From CALROG01 sp943369755 (lineage in GTDB: Bacteria; Pseudomonadota; Gammaproteobacteria; Burkholderiales; Burkholderiaceae_C): a DNA stretch of 58,590 bases. Under the pieces are notes generated by a model that saw nothing but the letters and a program-made list of their open reading frames with translations, ran no database searches and had not been told where the DNA came from. The position numbers and the translations under genes were made by a program. Positions within the stretch are counted from its first letter, which is position 1. Each line of letters starts with the position of its first letter. The DNA is taken from the NCBI GenBank assembly GCA_943369755.1, contig CALROG020000025.1, positions 1 to 58,590 of the forward strand, read 5' to 3'. Of the stretch, positions 18,077-26,614 are shown one piece after another.

Positions 18077-19936
18077 ATGGCCAAAGACGACAACGGTGGA
18101 TTGCTGTCTAAGGTAGTGAAGTTCGTCCGTAACCCGACGACCAATTGGGCCGACCTCGACCAGCAAGAAGCTGACCGCGAGAGCACCTACTCCAAGCAGA
18201 TGCTCAAGGAGATGATCGAGCGCAAGCGGCGCAACGACTTCGTCCGCAAACGCGAGTTCGACATGCTGCGCAAGATGCGCCGCAGTGAGGTTATGGCGGG
18301 GCAAGACCCCGCGGCCCGGCCTTCGTTCTTCCAGAGTTCCATGCCGTCCAAGCCCGATGACCGGGCCATGACGTTGAAGAAAATCGACGAGATTGAAGCC
18401 CAGATGTCGATGCAGTGGTGGAAGACCAAACACGGCGACTCGTCGGTTCACACCAATTACCCGGCGTCGTCGCAGATGGGCAATTCTTCTACCTTGCCGC
18501 CGATCGACGGCTCCGGTGCCGCTCGGCCGGCCTATTCCAGGACAGAACCACAGCCGCTGGCGGCGGAAAAGACGCAAATCACAGCGCCTTTGAGCTTGCC
18601 ACCGATGATGGATTCGGTCATACCCGCCGCTTCGGTGCCGCGCCCGCCACGCGCGGCACCGGCGCAGCCACCTCGCGCGGCACCCACCCCTGCACCCACG
18701 CCCACCCGCGTCACGGTGGCGGGCTCGACCGCCGCGCCCAGCCCCATGGCTGCTCACTATGAGGGCGGGCAGACCACCGGCTTTTCAGCGTCCAAGCTGG
18801 TGGCCATGGATGTCGAAGAGTTCGCCCACGACCCGGAGCTGGAAGAAGCGTCGATCCGTTTCGCCAATGGCGACGACAAAGGCGCAGAAGCCGGCCTGCT
18901 GGAAGTGCTGAGTCCCAAAGGTGCGCGCGTCGACCACGACGAAACCTGGATGACGCTGTTTGACCTTTACCGTGCCACTGGACAGCAAGACCGGTTCGAG
19001 AGTGCGGCGATTGACTTTGCCGGGCGTTTTAACCGCTCGGCACCCCAGTGGTTTTCTATTCCCGAAGCGGTGGGCCGTATGGGTGCAGCGGCCGGCGCAG
19101 CATCTGCTGCGGGTGCAGGGTCGACCCAGGCTGCGGACTGGACCTGCCCCGGCAACTTTGGCACCCAGACCCTGGCCGCACTCAATGTGGCTCTTGGCAA
19201 GGCACCTGCGCCGTGGCGCTTGAGCTGGGCCAAGCTCAACGTGATCGAAGCCCCGGCGATTGAACCTCTGACCAAGTTGTTCACCCAATGGGCCGCGCAG
19301 CCGGTGCAGTTGCGCTTCATTGCGGCCGAAGTGCTGGAGCGGGTGCTGCAGCAGGCCACGCCCTCGGGCGACCGTGACGTCAACGCCGCCTGGTGGCGCC
19401 TGCGCATGGAGGTGCTGCGGGTGATGCACCGGCCGGATGAATTTGAACTGGTGGCGCTGGATTACTGCGTTACCTACGAGGTGTCGCCACCGTCCTGGGA
19501 CAGCGCGCGCTGCGAATACAAGCCCTTGCAGTCTGATGGCAGCTATGTCGCGGGGCACACCATCATTGGCGAGGCCTTCCGTGACTCACTTCCTTCCAGC
19601 CTGAGCGCCGGTTATGGCGACACCCAGCTGCCGTCTTTGAGTTCGCAGATGACCAACGTGTCCACGGTCGAGCTGGCCGGGCAGATTCTGGGTGACGCCA
19701 CGGAGGCGCTGGATACGCTGGAGAACAAGCTGCTGGGTGCCGACGTCATGGTTATCTCCTGCGCCCGCCTGATCCGCATCGACTTCTCGGCGGCGGGCAC
19801 ATTGCTCAATTGGGTTACTGCCCGTCAGGGTGAAGGCCGTCAGGTTCGCTTCACTGAAGTGCATCGGCTGGTGGCGGCGTTTTTCAACGTCATTGGCATC
19901 AGCGAGCACGCGCGCGTCATTTCGCGCCACGACTGA
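18077..19936 (+). CDS. STAS-domain protein of unknown function
   Basis: A 619-residue cytoplasmic protein. The N-terminal ~130 residues are highly charged (LKEMIERKRRNDFVRKREFD, then MLRKMRRSEVM) and probably helical. A Pro/Ala-rich linker spans about residues 150-235. The middle (about 240-520) is alpha-helical, TPR-like in places (FANGDDKGAEAGLLEVL). The C-terminal ~85 residues resemble a STAS domain, with ADVMVISCARLIRIDFSAAG and LNWVTARQGEGRQVRFTEVH. I recall similar proteins beside dksA in related bacteria but know no function. No membrane segment is visible. It could be an anti-sigma antagonist-like regulator or a scaffold. Confidence 0.6.
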   Translation: MAKDDNGGLLSKVVKFVRNPTTNWADLDQQEADRESTYSKQMLKEMIERKRRNDFVRKREFDMLRKMRRSEVMAGQDPAARPSFFQSSMPSKPDDRAMTLKKIDEIEAQMSMQWWKTKHGDSSVHTNYPASSQMGNSSTLPPIDGSGAARPAYSRTEPQPLAAEKTQITAPLSLPPMMDSVIPAASVPRPPRAAPAQPPRAAPTPAPTPTRVTVAGSTAAPSPMAAHYEGGQTTGFSASKLVAMDVEEFAHDPELEEASIRFANGDDKGAEAGLLEVLSPKGARVDHDETWMTLFDLYRATGQQDRFESAAIDFAGRFNRSAPQWFSIPEAVGRMGAAAGAASAAGAGSTQAADWTCPGNFGTQTLAALNVALGKAPAPWRLSWAKLNVIEAPAIEPLTKLFTQWAAQPVQLRFIAAEVLERVLQQATPSGDRDVNAAWWRLRMEVLRVMHRPDEFELVALDYCVTYEVSPPSWDSARCEYKPLQSDGSYVAGHTIIGEAFRDSLPSSLSAGYGDTQLPSLSSQMTNVSTVELAGQILGDATEALDTLENKLLGADVMVISCARLIRIDFSAAGTLLNWVTARQGEGRQVRFTEVHRLVAAFFNVIGISEHARVISRHD

Positions 19937-20108
19937 GTTTGCCAGTCCGGGCGCAGCCGAATGCGCCAGGCCGAATTGCCCGGCTTCTTCAGGCATCACA
20001 TTCACAGCCCGCGCTAAGTGCTTAATCTAGAACGTTTTTCATGCCGTTGCCGCATGCGAAAACGCTTCTAAGTCGTTGATTTCATTGCAAAAATTTGTAG
20101 CAAGCCGC

Positions 20109-20136
20109 TTGCGTTGAGTTCTTTTCCTGATACAGT
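20109..20136 (+). promoter_or_regulatory. Candidate promoter of the dcw cluster (Pmra)
   Basis: TTGCGT (20109-20114) and TACAGT (20131-20136) are separated by 16 bp, a fair sigma70 match. The -10 overlaps the first MraZ box, which would allow direct repression. The rest of the 279-bp gap (19937-20215) contains no gene I can support. Confidence 0.45.
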
Positions 20137-20168
20137 GCAAAAAAGTGCAATTAAGTGGAGAAAAGTGC
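20132..20168 (+). promoter_or_regulatory. Four MraZ boxes in exact 10-bp register
   Basis: GTG triplets occur at 20135, 20145, 20155 and 20165, each preceded by an A-rich stretch (CAGTGCA, AAGTGCA, AAGTGGA, AAGTGCG). MraZ, a ring-shaped oligomer encoded just downstream, is known to bind such repeats (TGGG-type in E. coli, AAAGTG-type in mollicutes) one helical turn apart. Position directly ahead of mraZ makes this the autoregulatory operator of the division cluster. Confidence 0.75.
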
Positions 20169-20215
20169 GTTTTGCCTTCTCCAAATGATTGCTTTTAACA
20201 AGAGGGTGCACATCA

Positions 20216-20644
20216 GTGTTTCAAGGGGCTTCATCTCTCAGTCTGGATGCGAAGGGTAGGCTTTCTGTGCCGACCCGGCACCGTGACGTGCTGAGCGCCA
20301 CCGCCCAGAGTCAACTGACCATTACCAAGCACCCGCATGGGTGTCTGATGATTTTCCCGCGCCCTGAGTGGGAGAAATTTCGCGAGCGCATTGGTGCTTT
20401 GCCGATGTCGGCCCAGTGGTGGAAGCGGGTGTTTCTGGGCAATGCGATGGACATGGAGCTTGACGGCACCGGTCGCGTGCTGATTTCCCCCGAATTGCGC
20501 GCAGGGGCCGGCATTACCCGGGACACCATGTTGCTGGGCATGGGCAACCACTTCGAGCTGTGGGACAAGGCGACTTACGACGCCAAGGAAGCGCAGGCGA
20601 TGCAGGGTGAAATGCCCGACGTCTTCAAGGACTTCTCTTTTTGA
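20216..20644 (+). CDS. mraZ: Transcriptional regulator MraZ
   Basis: A 142-residue protein with two AbrB-like/MraZ swapped-hairpin repeats, each ending in a DxxGR-type motif: LDAKGRLSVPTRHRD and LDGTGRVLISPELR. It binds the operator upstream and controls the division and cell wall cluster; it forms ring oligomers. The start is the GTG at 20216, with AGAGGG about 9 nt upstream and FQGASSLSLDAKGRL beginning as in homologues. In-frame upstream codons reach into the operator and are less likely. It is the first gene of the dcw operon and lies 9 bp from rsmH. Confidence 0.92.
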   Translation: MFQGASSLSLDAKGRLSVPTRHRDVLSATAQSQLTITKHPHGCLMIFPRPEWEKFRERIGALPMSAQWWKRVFLGNAMDMELDGTGRVLISPELRAGAGITRDTMLLGMGNHFELWDKATYDAKEAQAMQGEMPDVFKDFSF

Positions 20645-20653
20645 AAGAAGACG

Positions 20654-21580
20654 GTGGACCCCACATGGCAACACACCACCGTCTTGTTGAACGAAGCAGT
20701 CGAGTCCCTCTTTGGCAACGCTTCAGTCAGCAATCCGGATTCAACCTACATCGACGCGACCTTTGGCCGCGGCGGCCACTCCCGCCTGATCCTCTCGCGG
20801 CTGGGGCCGCAAGGCCGCCTGGTGGCCATCGACCGGGATACCGACGCCATTGCAGAAGCCTCGCGCATCACCGATGCGCGTTTTTCCATTCTTCACCAGG
20901 GCTTTCGCCAGTTGGGCGAGTTGCCGCCGGGCAGCGCGGCGGGCCTGTTGATGGACCTGGGTGTGAGTTCGCCGCAGATCGACAACCCGGCTCGCGGCTT
21001 CAGTTTCAGATTCGATGGCCCGCTGGACATGCGCATGGACACCACGCGCGGCCAAAGTGTGGCCCAGTGGCTGGCAACAGCCGATGTTCAACAGATCGCG
21101 GAGGTGATTCGTGACTATGGCGAAGAACGGTTTGCTGTTCAGATTGCAAAGGCGATTGTTGCTCGCCGACAAGAGCGGGGCGCAATTTCAACCACCGCCG
21201 AGCTGGCCCAGCTCGTGGCTGGCACGGTCAAAACCCGCGAGCCGGGCCAGGACCCTGCAACGCGCACATTTCAGGCTTTTCGGATTTTCATCAATGCCGA
21301 GCTTGAAGAGCTGCAACAGGCGCTAGAGGCCAGCCTTGATGTACTTCAACCGGGGGGCAGGCTGGTGGTGATCAGTTTCCATTCATTGGAAGACCGCATC
21401 GTCAAGCAGTTCATCGTCGCGAATTCACGCGAGGTGTTTGACCGCCGGGCCCCGTTTGCCCAGCCCAAGGCCATGAAGCTGCAGGCGCTGGACCGGGTCA
21501 AGCCGTCTGCCGCCGAAGTGGCCGCCAACCCGCGTTCGCGCAGCGCCATCATGCGTGTGGCTCAGAGGACTTCGGCATGA
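20654..21580 (+). CDS. rsmH: 16S rRNA (cytosine-1402-N4)-methyltransferase
   Basis: A 308-residue methyltransferase (formerly MraW). HTTVLLNEAVESL near the N-terminus, YIDATFGRGGHSRLIL (SAM-binding), LLMDLGVSSPQIDNPARGFS and the C-terminal VISFHSLEDRIVKQF are family signatures. It modifies C1402 in the ribosomal decoding centre. The start is a GTG at 20654. Length is usual. It ends with TGA at 21578-21580, inside the ATGA that begins the repeat block between rsmH and ftsL. Confidence 0.95.
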   Translation: MDPTWQHTTVLLNEAVESLFGNASVSNPDSTYIDATFGRGGHSRLILSRLGPQGRLVAIDRDTDAIAEASRITDARFSILHQGFRQLGELPPGSAAGLLMDLGVSSPQIDNPARGFSFRFDGPLDMRMDTTRGQSVAQWLATADVQQIAEVIRDYGEERFAVQIAKAIVARRQERGAISTTAELAQLVAGTVKTREPGQDPATRTFQAFRIFINAELEELQQALEASLDVLQPGGRLVVISFHSLEDRIVKQFIVANSREVFDRRAPFAQPKAMKLQALDRVKPSAAEVAANPRSRSAIMRVAQRTSA

Positions 21581-21582
21581 CG

Positions 21583-21711
21583 AGCGCAGCGGCCTGGGCC
21601 GCAAGCGTGGGGGTCGCATGACGAGCGCAGCGCCGAACCGCTTCAAGCAAGCTCACGCCCCCTTGGGGGGCAGCGCAGCGGCCTGGGCCGCAAGCGTGGG
21701 GGTCGCATGAC
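21583..21711 (+). repeat. Repeat block between rsmH and ftsL with a 40-bp direct repeat
   Basis: A 40-bp unit beginning AGCGCAGCGGCCTGGGCCGC occurs at 21583-21622 and again at 21672-21711, identical by eye. The second copy is preceded by CCCCCTTGGGGGG, so the whole resembles the family 2 intergenic repeat (38628, 48001) with one end duplicated. Both units end in GGGGGTCGCATGAC, and the ATG of the second is the ftsL start. Confidence 0.8.
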
Positions 21712-22009
21712 AAGGCTGAACCTGGTCTTGTTGCTGGCTGTGCTGGTCAGCGCGCTGTACCTGGTGCACACCCAGTACCAGTCGCGCCGCCTGTTCACCG
21801 AAGTTGACCGCGCCCGCAGCGAGGCGCGCCGGCTGGAGGTCGAGGCCGAGCGCCTGCAGTTTGAAAAGCGCTCCCAGGCCACGCCTGCCCGGGTTGAAAA
21901 GCTGGCGCGTGAACAGTTGCAAATGCGCCCGGCCACAGCGGCCATCACGCAGTACGTCAAGCACTCGTCCCAGCCTGTTGGTGCGGATACAGCGGGGGCC
22001 CGTCCATGA
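21707..22009 (+). CDS. ftsL: Cell division protein FtsL
   Basis: A 100-residue bitopic membrane protein of the FtsQLB complex. One transmembrane helix (LNLVLLLAVLVSALYLVHTQ, residues 3-22) is followed by a heptad-patterned periplasmic coiled coil (LFTEVDRARSEARRLEVEAE) and an end (VEKLAREQLQM) typical of FtsL. The start codon lies inside the last bases of the repeat unit at 21672-21711, so its translation signals come from the repeat. It overlaps ftsI by ATGA. Confidence 0.9.
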   Translation: MTRLNLVLLLAVLVSALYLVHTQYQSRRLFTEVDRARSEARRLEVEAERLQFEKRSQATPARVEKLAREQLQMRPATAAITQYVKHSSQPVGADTAGARP

Positions 22010-23739
22010 GCCGCAGCGTGCTCTACACCTCCAGCCCGCTGCTGGCCAGCAAAACGCCGGTGTGGCGCAGCAAGTTCATTGTGGCGGCGATTGCGCTGGG
22101 CTTTGCGGGCCTGGTTGGCCGGGCGGCGTGGGTTCAGGTGTTCGGCAATGATTTTTTCCAGCGCCAGGGCGAAGTGCGCTTTGCCCGCACCCTGGAGTTG
22201 CCAGCCAACCGGGGCCGCATTCTGGACCGCAATGGCTTGCTGCTGGCGACCTCAGTGCCTGCGCCCAGCGTCTGGGCGATTCCCGAAGACGTGGACGCCA
22301 CGCCCGCCCAATTGGCAAAACTGGCCAAGCTGTTGAACATGCCGCTGGCCGACCTGAACAAGAAGCTGGCCGACGAAGACAAGACCTTTGTCTGGATCAA
22401 GCGTCAGCTGGAAGAGTCGGCGGCGCAGGAGATTGCGGCGCTCAACCTCAAGGGCATTTACCAGCGCAAGGAATACCGGCGCAAGTACCCCGAGGGCGAG
22501 TCCGCTGCGCATGTGGTGGGCTTTACCAGTGTCGAAGACCAGGGCCAGGAAGGCATCGAGTTGGCCTTCAACAACGAGCTGGCCGGGCGCGCCGGTTCAC
22601 GCCGTGTGATCAAGGACCGCATGGGCCGGGTGGTTGAAGATGTGGGCGACATCGTTCCCGCGGTTGACGGGCGCGACCTGCAACTGTCGATTGACAGCAA
22701 GGTCCAGTTCTTTGCCTACCAAAAGCTGCGTGAGGCGATTCAGGCGCACAAGGCCAAGGCCGGCAGTGTGGTGGTGCTGGACGCCGTCACCGGCGAATTG
22801 CTGGCGTTGGCCAACTACCCCAGCTATGTGCCCGACAAGCGGCAAAACCTCTCGGGGGCCCAGCTGCGCAACATCGCGTTGACCGATGTGTTCGAGCCCG
22901 GTTCGACCATGAAGCCATTTACCGTTGGCTTGGCACTGGAGAGCGGGCGGGTCAAGCCGTTGACGCCGATCCAGACCGCGCCGGGCCGCATCCAGATTAC
23001 CGGCTCGACCATTTCCGACGCCCACCCGCACGGCGTGCTCACGGTCGAAGAGGTGCTGCAAAAGTCCAGCAACGTTGGCACCGTCAAGCTCGCCATGCAG
23101 ATGCAGCCACGCGAGATGTGGGAGCTTTTTTCCCAGGCCGGTTTTGGTCAGAAGCCGCAATTGCAGTTCCCGGGGGCCGCCACCGGACGCTTGCGCCCGT
23201 ACAAGACCTGGAAGCCCATTGAGCAGGCCACCATGGCGTATGGCTACGGCCTGTCTGCCAGCCTGTTCCAGATGGCCCGTTCATACACAGTTTTTGCCCA
23301 CGACGGGCAGATCATTCCCGCCACCTTGCTCAAGACCGACCAGCCCGCTGCCGGGGTGCAGGTGCTGTCAGCCGAGACGGCAGCGGCGGTGCGCAAGATG
23401 CTGCAGATGGCCGCCGGGCCCGGCGGCACCGGCCCCAAGGCGCAGACGCTGGGTTATTCGGTAGGTGGCAAGTCAGGCACCGCCCACAAGCAGATTGGCA
23501 AGGCTTACGCCACCAACAAATATCGTTCCTGGTTCACCGGCATGGCACCGATCGACAAGCCGCGCATCATCGTCGCGGTCATGATCGACGAGCCCAGTGC
23601 CGGCCAGTACTACGGTGGCGCGGTAGCCGCCCCGGTGTTCAGCGAAGTAGTGCAGCAGACGCTGCGCATGATGGGTGTGCAGCCCGACATGGCTGTCAAG
23701 CCGCAGATCGTCGCCCGGGAAGTGGAGGAGTCGTTCTGA
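22006..23739 (+). CDS. ftsI: Penicillin-binding protein 3, septal transpeptidase
   Basis: A 577-residue class B penicillin-binding protein that crosslinks septal peptidoglycan. A short cytoplasmic N-terminus and one transmembrane helix (about residues 25-45) precede the pedestal domain (RGRILDRNGLLLATSVPAP). The transpeptidase motifs are all present: STMK in FEPGSTMKPF near residue 300, SSN in LQKSSNVGTVKL near 353, and KSGT in VGGKSGTAHK near 487. It works with FtsW, encoded further downstream. It overlaps ftsL (ATGA) and murE (last base of its TGA is not shared; ATG starts at 23739). Confidence 0.97.
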   Translation: MSRSVLYTSSPLLASKTPVWRSKFIVAAIALGFAGLVGRAAWVQVFGNDFFQRQGEVRFARTLELPANRGRILDRNGLLLATSVPAPSVWAIPEDVDATPAQLAKLAKLLNMPLADLNKKLADEDKTFVWIKRQLEESAAQEIAALNLKGIYQRKEYRRKYPEGESAAHVVGFTSVEDQGQEGIELAFNNELAGRAGSRRVIKDRMGRVVEDVGDIVPAVDGRDLQLSIDSKVQFFAYQKLREAIQAHKAKAGSVVVLDAVTGELLALANYPSYVPDKRQNLSGAQLRNIALTDVFEPGSTMKPFTVGLALESGRVKPLTPIQTAPGRIQITGSTISDAHPHGVLTVEEVLQKSSNVGTVKLAMQMQPREMWELFSQAGFGQKPQLQFPGAATGRLRPYKTWKPIEQATMAYGYGLSASLFQMARSYTVFAHDGQIIPATLLKTDQPAAGVQVLSAETAAAVRKMLQMAAGPGGTGPKAQTLGYSVGGKSGTAHKQIGKAYATNKYRSWFTGMAPIDKPRIIVAVMIDEPSAGQYYGGAVAAPVFSEVVQQTLRMMGVQPDMAVKPQIVAREVEESF

Positions 23740-25226
23740 TGCAGCCACTGCACAGCCCCACCGAAGCCGCGCGCTGGCTGCGCCAGCGCGTCACTGGCAA
23801 CTTGCATGCTGACAGCCGCAAGGTCGGCCCGGGCGACGGCTTCATTGCCTGGCCCGGTGCCGCGACCGATGGGCGCAAGCATGTGCCTGCCGCGCTGGCG
23901 CAGGGGGCGACGGCCTGCCTGGTGGAAGAAGAGGGCGCCGTGGCCTTTGGCTTCACCGGTGAGGCGGTGGCCACCTATGGCCAGCTCAAGGCGGCCACCG
24001 GCCCGATTGCCGCGGCTTACTACGAAACGCCCTCAACCCAGCTTGACCTGCTGGCCGTGACCGGCACCAACGGTAAAACCTCAACCGCCTGGTGGCTGGC
24101 TCAGGCATTGTCAAATTTGAAGCGCCCAGCGCATATTCCATGCGGGCTGGTGGGCACTTTGGGCATCGGCCAGCCACCGAACGTCGAGTTCAACGGCCTG
24201 ACCACCCCCGACCCGGTGCTGCTGCAACGCCACTTGCGCGGTTTTGCCGACGCCGGCCTGAAGGCCTGCGCGATCGAGGCCTCGTCGGTCGGCATCGTGG
24301 AGCGGCGGCTCGACGGCACCCAAATTCGGGTGGCCATCTTCACCAACTTCTCGCAGGACCACCTGGACTACCACGGCACCATGGCGGCCTACTGGGAGGC
24401 CAAGGCACAGCTGTTTCGTTGGTCAGGCCTGCGTGCGGCCGTCATCAACCTGGACGACGCCAAAGGCGCCGAGCTTGCCGCCACGCTGGCAGGCGGCAAG
24501 CTTGACCTGTGGACTGTGTCGTGTGTTGAGCCCGCGCGGCTGCAGGCGCGCGAGATCGGCTACCACGCGGGCGGCCTGAGCTTTGCGGTGTGCGAGGGGC
24601 CCGAGCAGCACCGCCTGCAGACCCAGCTGGTCGGCCACTACAACGTGTCCAACCTGCTGGGCGTGATTGCCGCCATGCGCACGCTGGGCGTGTCCCTGGC
24701 TGACGCGGTGCAGGCCTGCGGCAGCCTGCTGGCGGTGCCGGGCCGCATGGAGCGGCTGGCACTGGACGGGCAACCGCTGGTGGCGGTGGACTACGCCCAC
24801 ACGCCCGACGCGCTGGACAAAGCTTTGCAAGCGCTGCGCCCGCTGGCGCTGCAGCGCGGCGGCAAGCTTTGGTGCGTGTTTGGCTGTGGCGGCGACCGCG
24901 ACACCACCAAGCGCCCGCTGATGGCGGCGGTGGCTGAAAAGACCGCCGACGCCGTGGTGGTCACCAGCGACAACCCGCGCAGTGAAAAGCCCGAGGCCAT
25001 CATCAGCCAGATTTTGCTGGGCCTGAGCCACAACCGCCAAGTCCGGGTGCAGGCCGACCGGGCGCTGGCGATTGAGGAAACTCTGAGCGCCGCCGACGCC
25101 CGTGACGTGGTGCTGATCGCTGGCAAAGGGCATGAGGACTATCAGGAGGTTGCGGGCGTCAAGCATGTTTTCTCAGACATGGCCCATGCGCGGGCGGCGC
25201 TGGCTACCCGAAGGGCCCGCGCATGA
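23739..25226 (+). CDS. murE: UDP-MurNAc-L-Ala-D-Glu: meso-diaminopimelate ligase
   Basis: A 495-residue ATP-dependent ligase adding meso-diaminopimelate to UDP-MurNAc-dipeptide. The P-loop is VTGTNGKTSTAWWLAQ; the specificity motif DNPRSEKPEAI near residue 409 marks meso-DAP rather than lysine. VAVDYAHTPDALDKAL and FGCGGDRDTTKRP are further family marks. The stretch after the P-loop (SNLKRPAHIPCGLVGTLG) is a few residues longer than I expect and may contain a diverged copy of the ~50-bp repeat (24105-24152). It overlaps murF by ATGA. Confidence 0.96.
   Translation: MQPLHSPTEAARWLRQRVTGNLHADSRKVGPGDGFIAWPGAATDGRKHVPAALAQGATACLVEEEGAVAFGFTGEAVATYGQLKAATGPIAAAYYETPSTQLDLLAVTGTNGKTSTAWWLAQALSNLKRPAHIPCGLVGTLGIGQPPNVEFNGLTTPDPVLLQRHLRGFADAGLKACAIEASSVGIVERRLDGTQIRVAIFTNFSQDHLDYHGTMAAYWEAKAQLFRWSGLRAAVINLDDAKGAELAATLAGGKLDLWTVSCVEPARLQAREIGYHAGGLSFAVCEGPEQHRLQTQLVGHYNVSNLLGVIAAMRTLGVSLADAVQACGSLLAVPGRMERLALDGQPLVAVDYAHTPDALDKALQALRPLALQRGGKLWCVFGCGGDRDTTKRPLMAAVAEKTADAVVVTSDNPRSEKPEAIISQILLGLSHNRQVRVQADRALAIEETLSAADARDVVLIAGKGHEDYQEVAGVKHVFSDMAHARAALATRRARA
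24105..24152 (+). repeat. Possible diverged family 1 repeat in murE
   Basis: The stretch has AGCGCCCAGCGCA followed after 7 nt by TGCGGGCT, resembling the consensus AGCGGCTCACGCA then TGCGGGCT with the same spacing. The 5' half matches poorly, so this copy is tentative. Confidence 0.35.
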
Positions 25227-26614
25227 TGAACTTGCAACAGGCCTTGCAGTGGCTGCCCGGCGCGCGGCTGGTCGGCAACGCCGCCACGCCGCTGCAGCGT
25301 GTGCACACCGACACCCGAACGCTGCAAGCCGGCGACCTGTTCGTCGCGCTCAAGGGTGAACGCTTCGACGCCAATGACTTTCTGGCCGAGGCCTTTGCGC
25401 AAGGTGCCCAAGCGGCGCTGGCGCACCGCGGCAAGCTGCCCGCCGGTGCCTCGGGCATTGAGGTCGATGACACCCGGGTCGCCCTGGGTCAGTTGGCCGC
25501 TGGCTGGCGTTCCCAGTTCAGTTTGCCGTTGATTGCGGTAACCGGCAGCAACGGCAAGACCACCGTCACGCAGATGATTGCCGCCATCCTGCAGGCCTGG
25601 AAGGGCGAGGCCGCCCTGTGGACCCAAGGTAACCTCAACAACGACATCGGTGTGCCGCTCACCCTGTTGCGCCTGCGCGCGTCGCACCAGGTGGGCGTGG
25701 TGGAACTCGGCATGAACCACCCCGGGGAAATTGGCTACCTGGCAGACATTGCCCGTCCAACCGTGGCGCTGGTCAACAACGCGCAACGCGAACACATGGA
25801 ATTCATGGCCACGGTGCAGGCCGTGGCGGGCGAAAACGGCGCTGCCATCAGCGCGCTGGCTGAGCGGGGCATCGCGGTGTTTCCCGCCGATGAAGAATTT
25901 ACGCCGCTGTGGGCCTCGCTGGCGGGGGCGCGGGCCTGCCTGTGCTTTGGCGAGGGTGCACTGGCCGACATCCGGCTGGACGCGGCCCACTGGGCCCAGG
26001 GGCACTGGCAGGCGCGCGTGCAGACGCCGGCCGGGCCATTGGCTTTTGCGCTGCACATCGCCGGGCGTCACAACCTGCGCAACGCGCTGGCCGCCGTGGC
26101 CAGCGCGCTCGCCGCCGGTGCACCCCTGGCGGCGATTGCGCGTGGGCTGGAAGCGTTTGCACCGGTCAAGGGCCGCTCGCGGGTATTTGCCGCGCGCATC
26201 GGTGGCCGGGCGCTGAGCGTGGTGGACGACACCTACAACGCCAACCCGGACTCGGTACGCGCCGCCATTGACTTGCTGGCCGAGCTGCCCGGCCCGCACT
26301 TGCTGGTGCTGGGTGACATGGGTGAAGTGGGTGACCACGGCCCGCAGTTTCATGCCGAAATCGGCAACTACGCGCGCCAGCGCGGCTTGTTGGCGCTGCT
26401 GACGCTGGGCCAGCAGGCCCGGGGCATGGGCGGGCAGCACTTTGCCGATGTGGCCGCGCTCAACGCCGCGGTGCTGGCTGCGCTGCCGCACGTGGCCAGC
26501 GTGCTGGTGAAGGGCTCGCGCTTCATGAAGATGGAGCGGGTGATAGAAGCCATCACCGCCGGTTCCCAGCAAGACCCCAATACCAACAAGAAGGAGGCCG
26601 GCCATGCTGCTTAG
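25223..26614 (+). CDS. murF: UDP-MurNAc-tripeptide: D-Ala-D-Ala ligase
   Basis: A 463-residue ligase that adds D-alanyl-D-alanine to the UDP-MurNAc tripeptide. The P-loop VTGSNGKTTVTQMI, NNDIGVPLTLLRL, VELGMNHPGEIGYL and DDTYNANPDSVRAAID are typical. Two consecutive ATG codons (25223 and 25226) can start it; the first overlaps the murE stop. It overlaps mraY by 11 bp, an unusually long coupling overlap for this operon. Confidence 0.96.
   Translation: MMNLQQALQWLPGARLVGNAATPLQRVHTDTRTLQAGDLFVALKGERFDANDFLAEAFAQGAQAALAHRGKLPAGASGIEVDDTRVALGQLAAGWRSQFSLPLIAVTGSNGKTTVTQMIAAILQAWKGEAALWTQGNLNNDIGVPLTLLRLRASHQVGVVELGMNHPGEIGYLADIARPTVALVNNAQREHMEFMATVQAVAGENGAAISALAERGIAVFPADEEFTPLWASLAGARACLCFGEGALADIRLDAAHWAQGHWQARVQTPAGPLAFALHIAGRHNLRNALAAVASALAAGAPLAAIARGLEAFAPVKGRSRVFAARIGGRALSVVDDTYNANPDSVRAAIDLLAELPGPHLLVLGDMGEVGDHGPQFHAEIGNYARQRGLLALLTLGQQARGMGGQHFADVAALNAAVLAALPHVASVLVKGSRFMKMERVIEAITAGSQQDPNTNKKEAGHAA

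Noticed and set aside
20081..20120. Sequence GTAGCAAGCCGCTTGCG upstream of mraZ as another family 1 repeat
   Set aside because: Only fragments match, the TGCGGGCT half is missing, and the order is not preserved.
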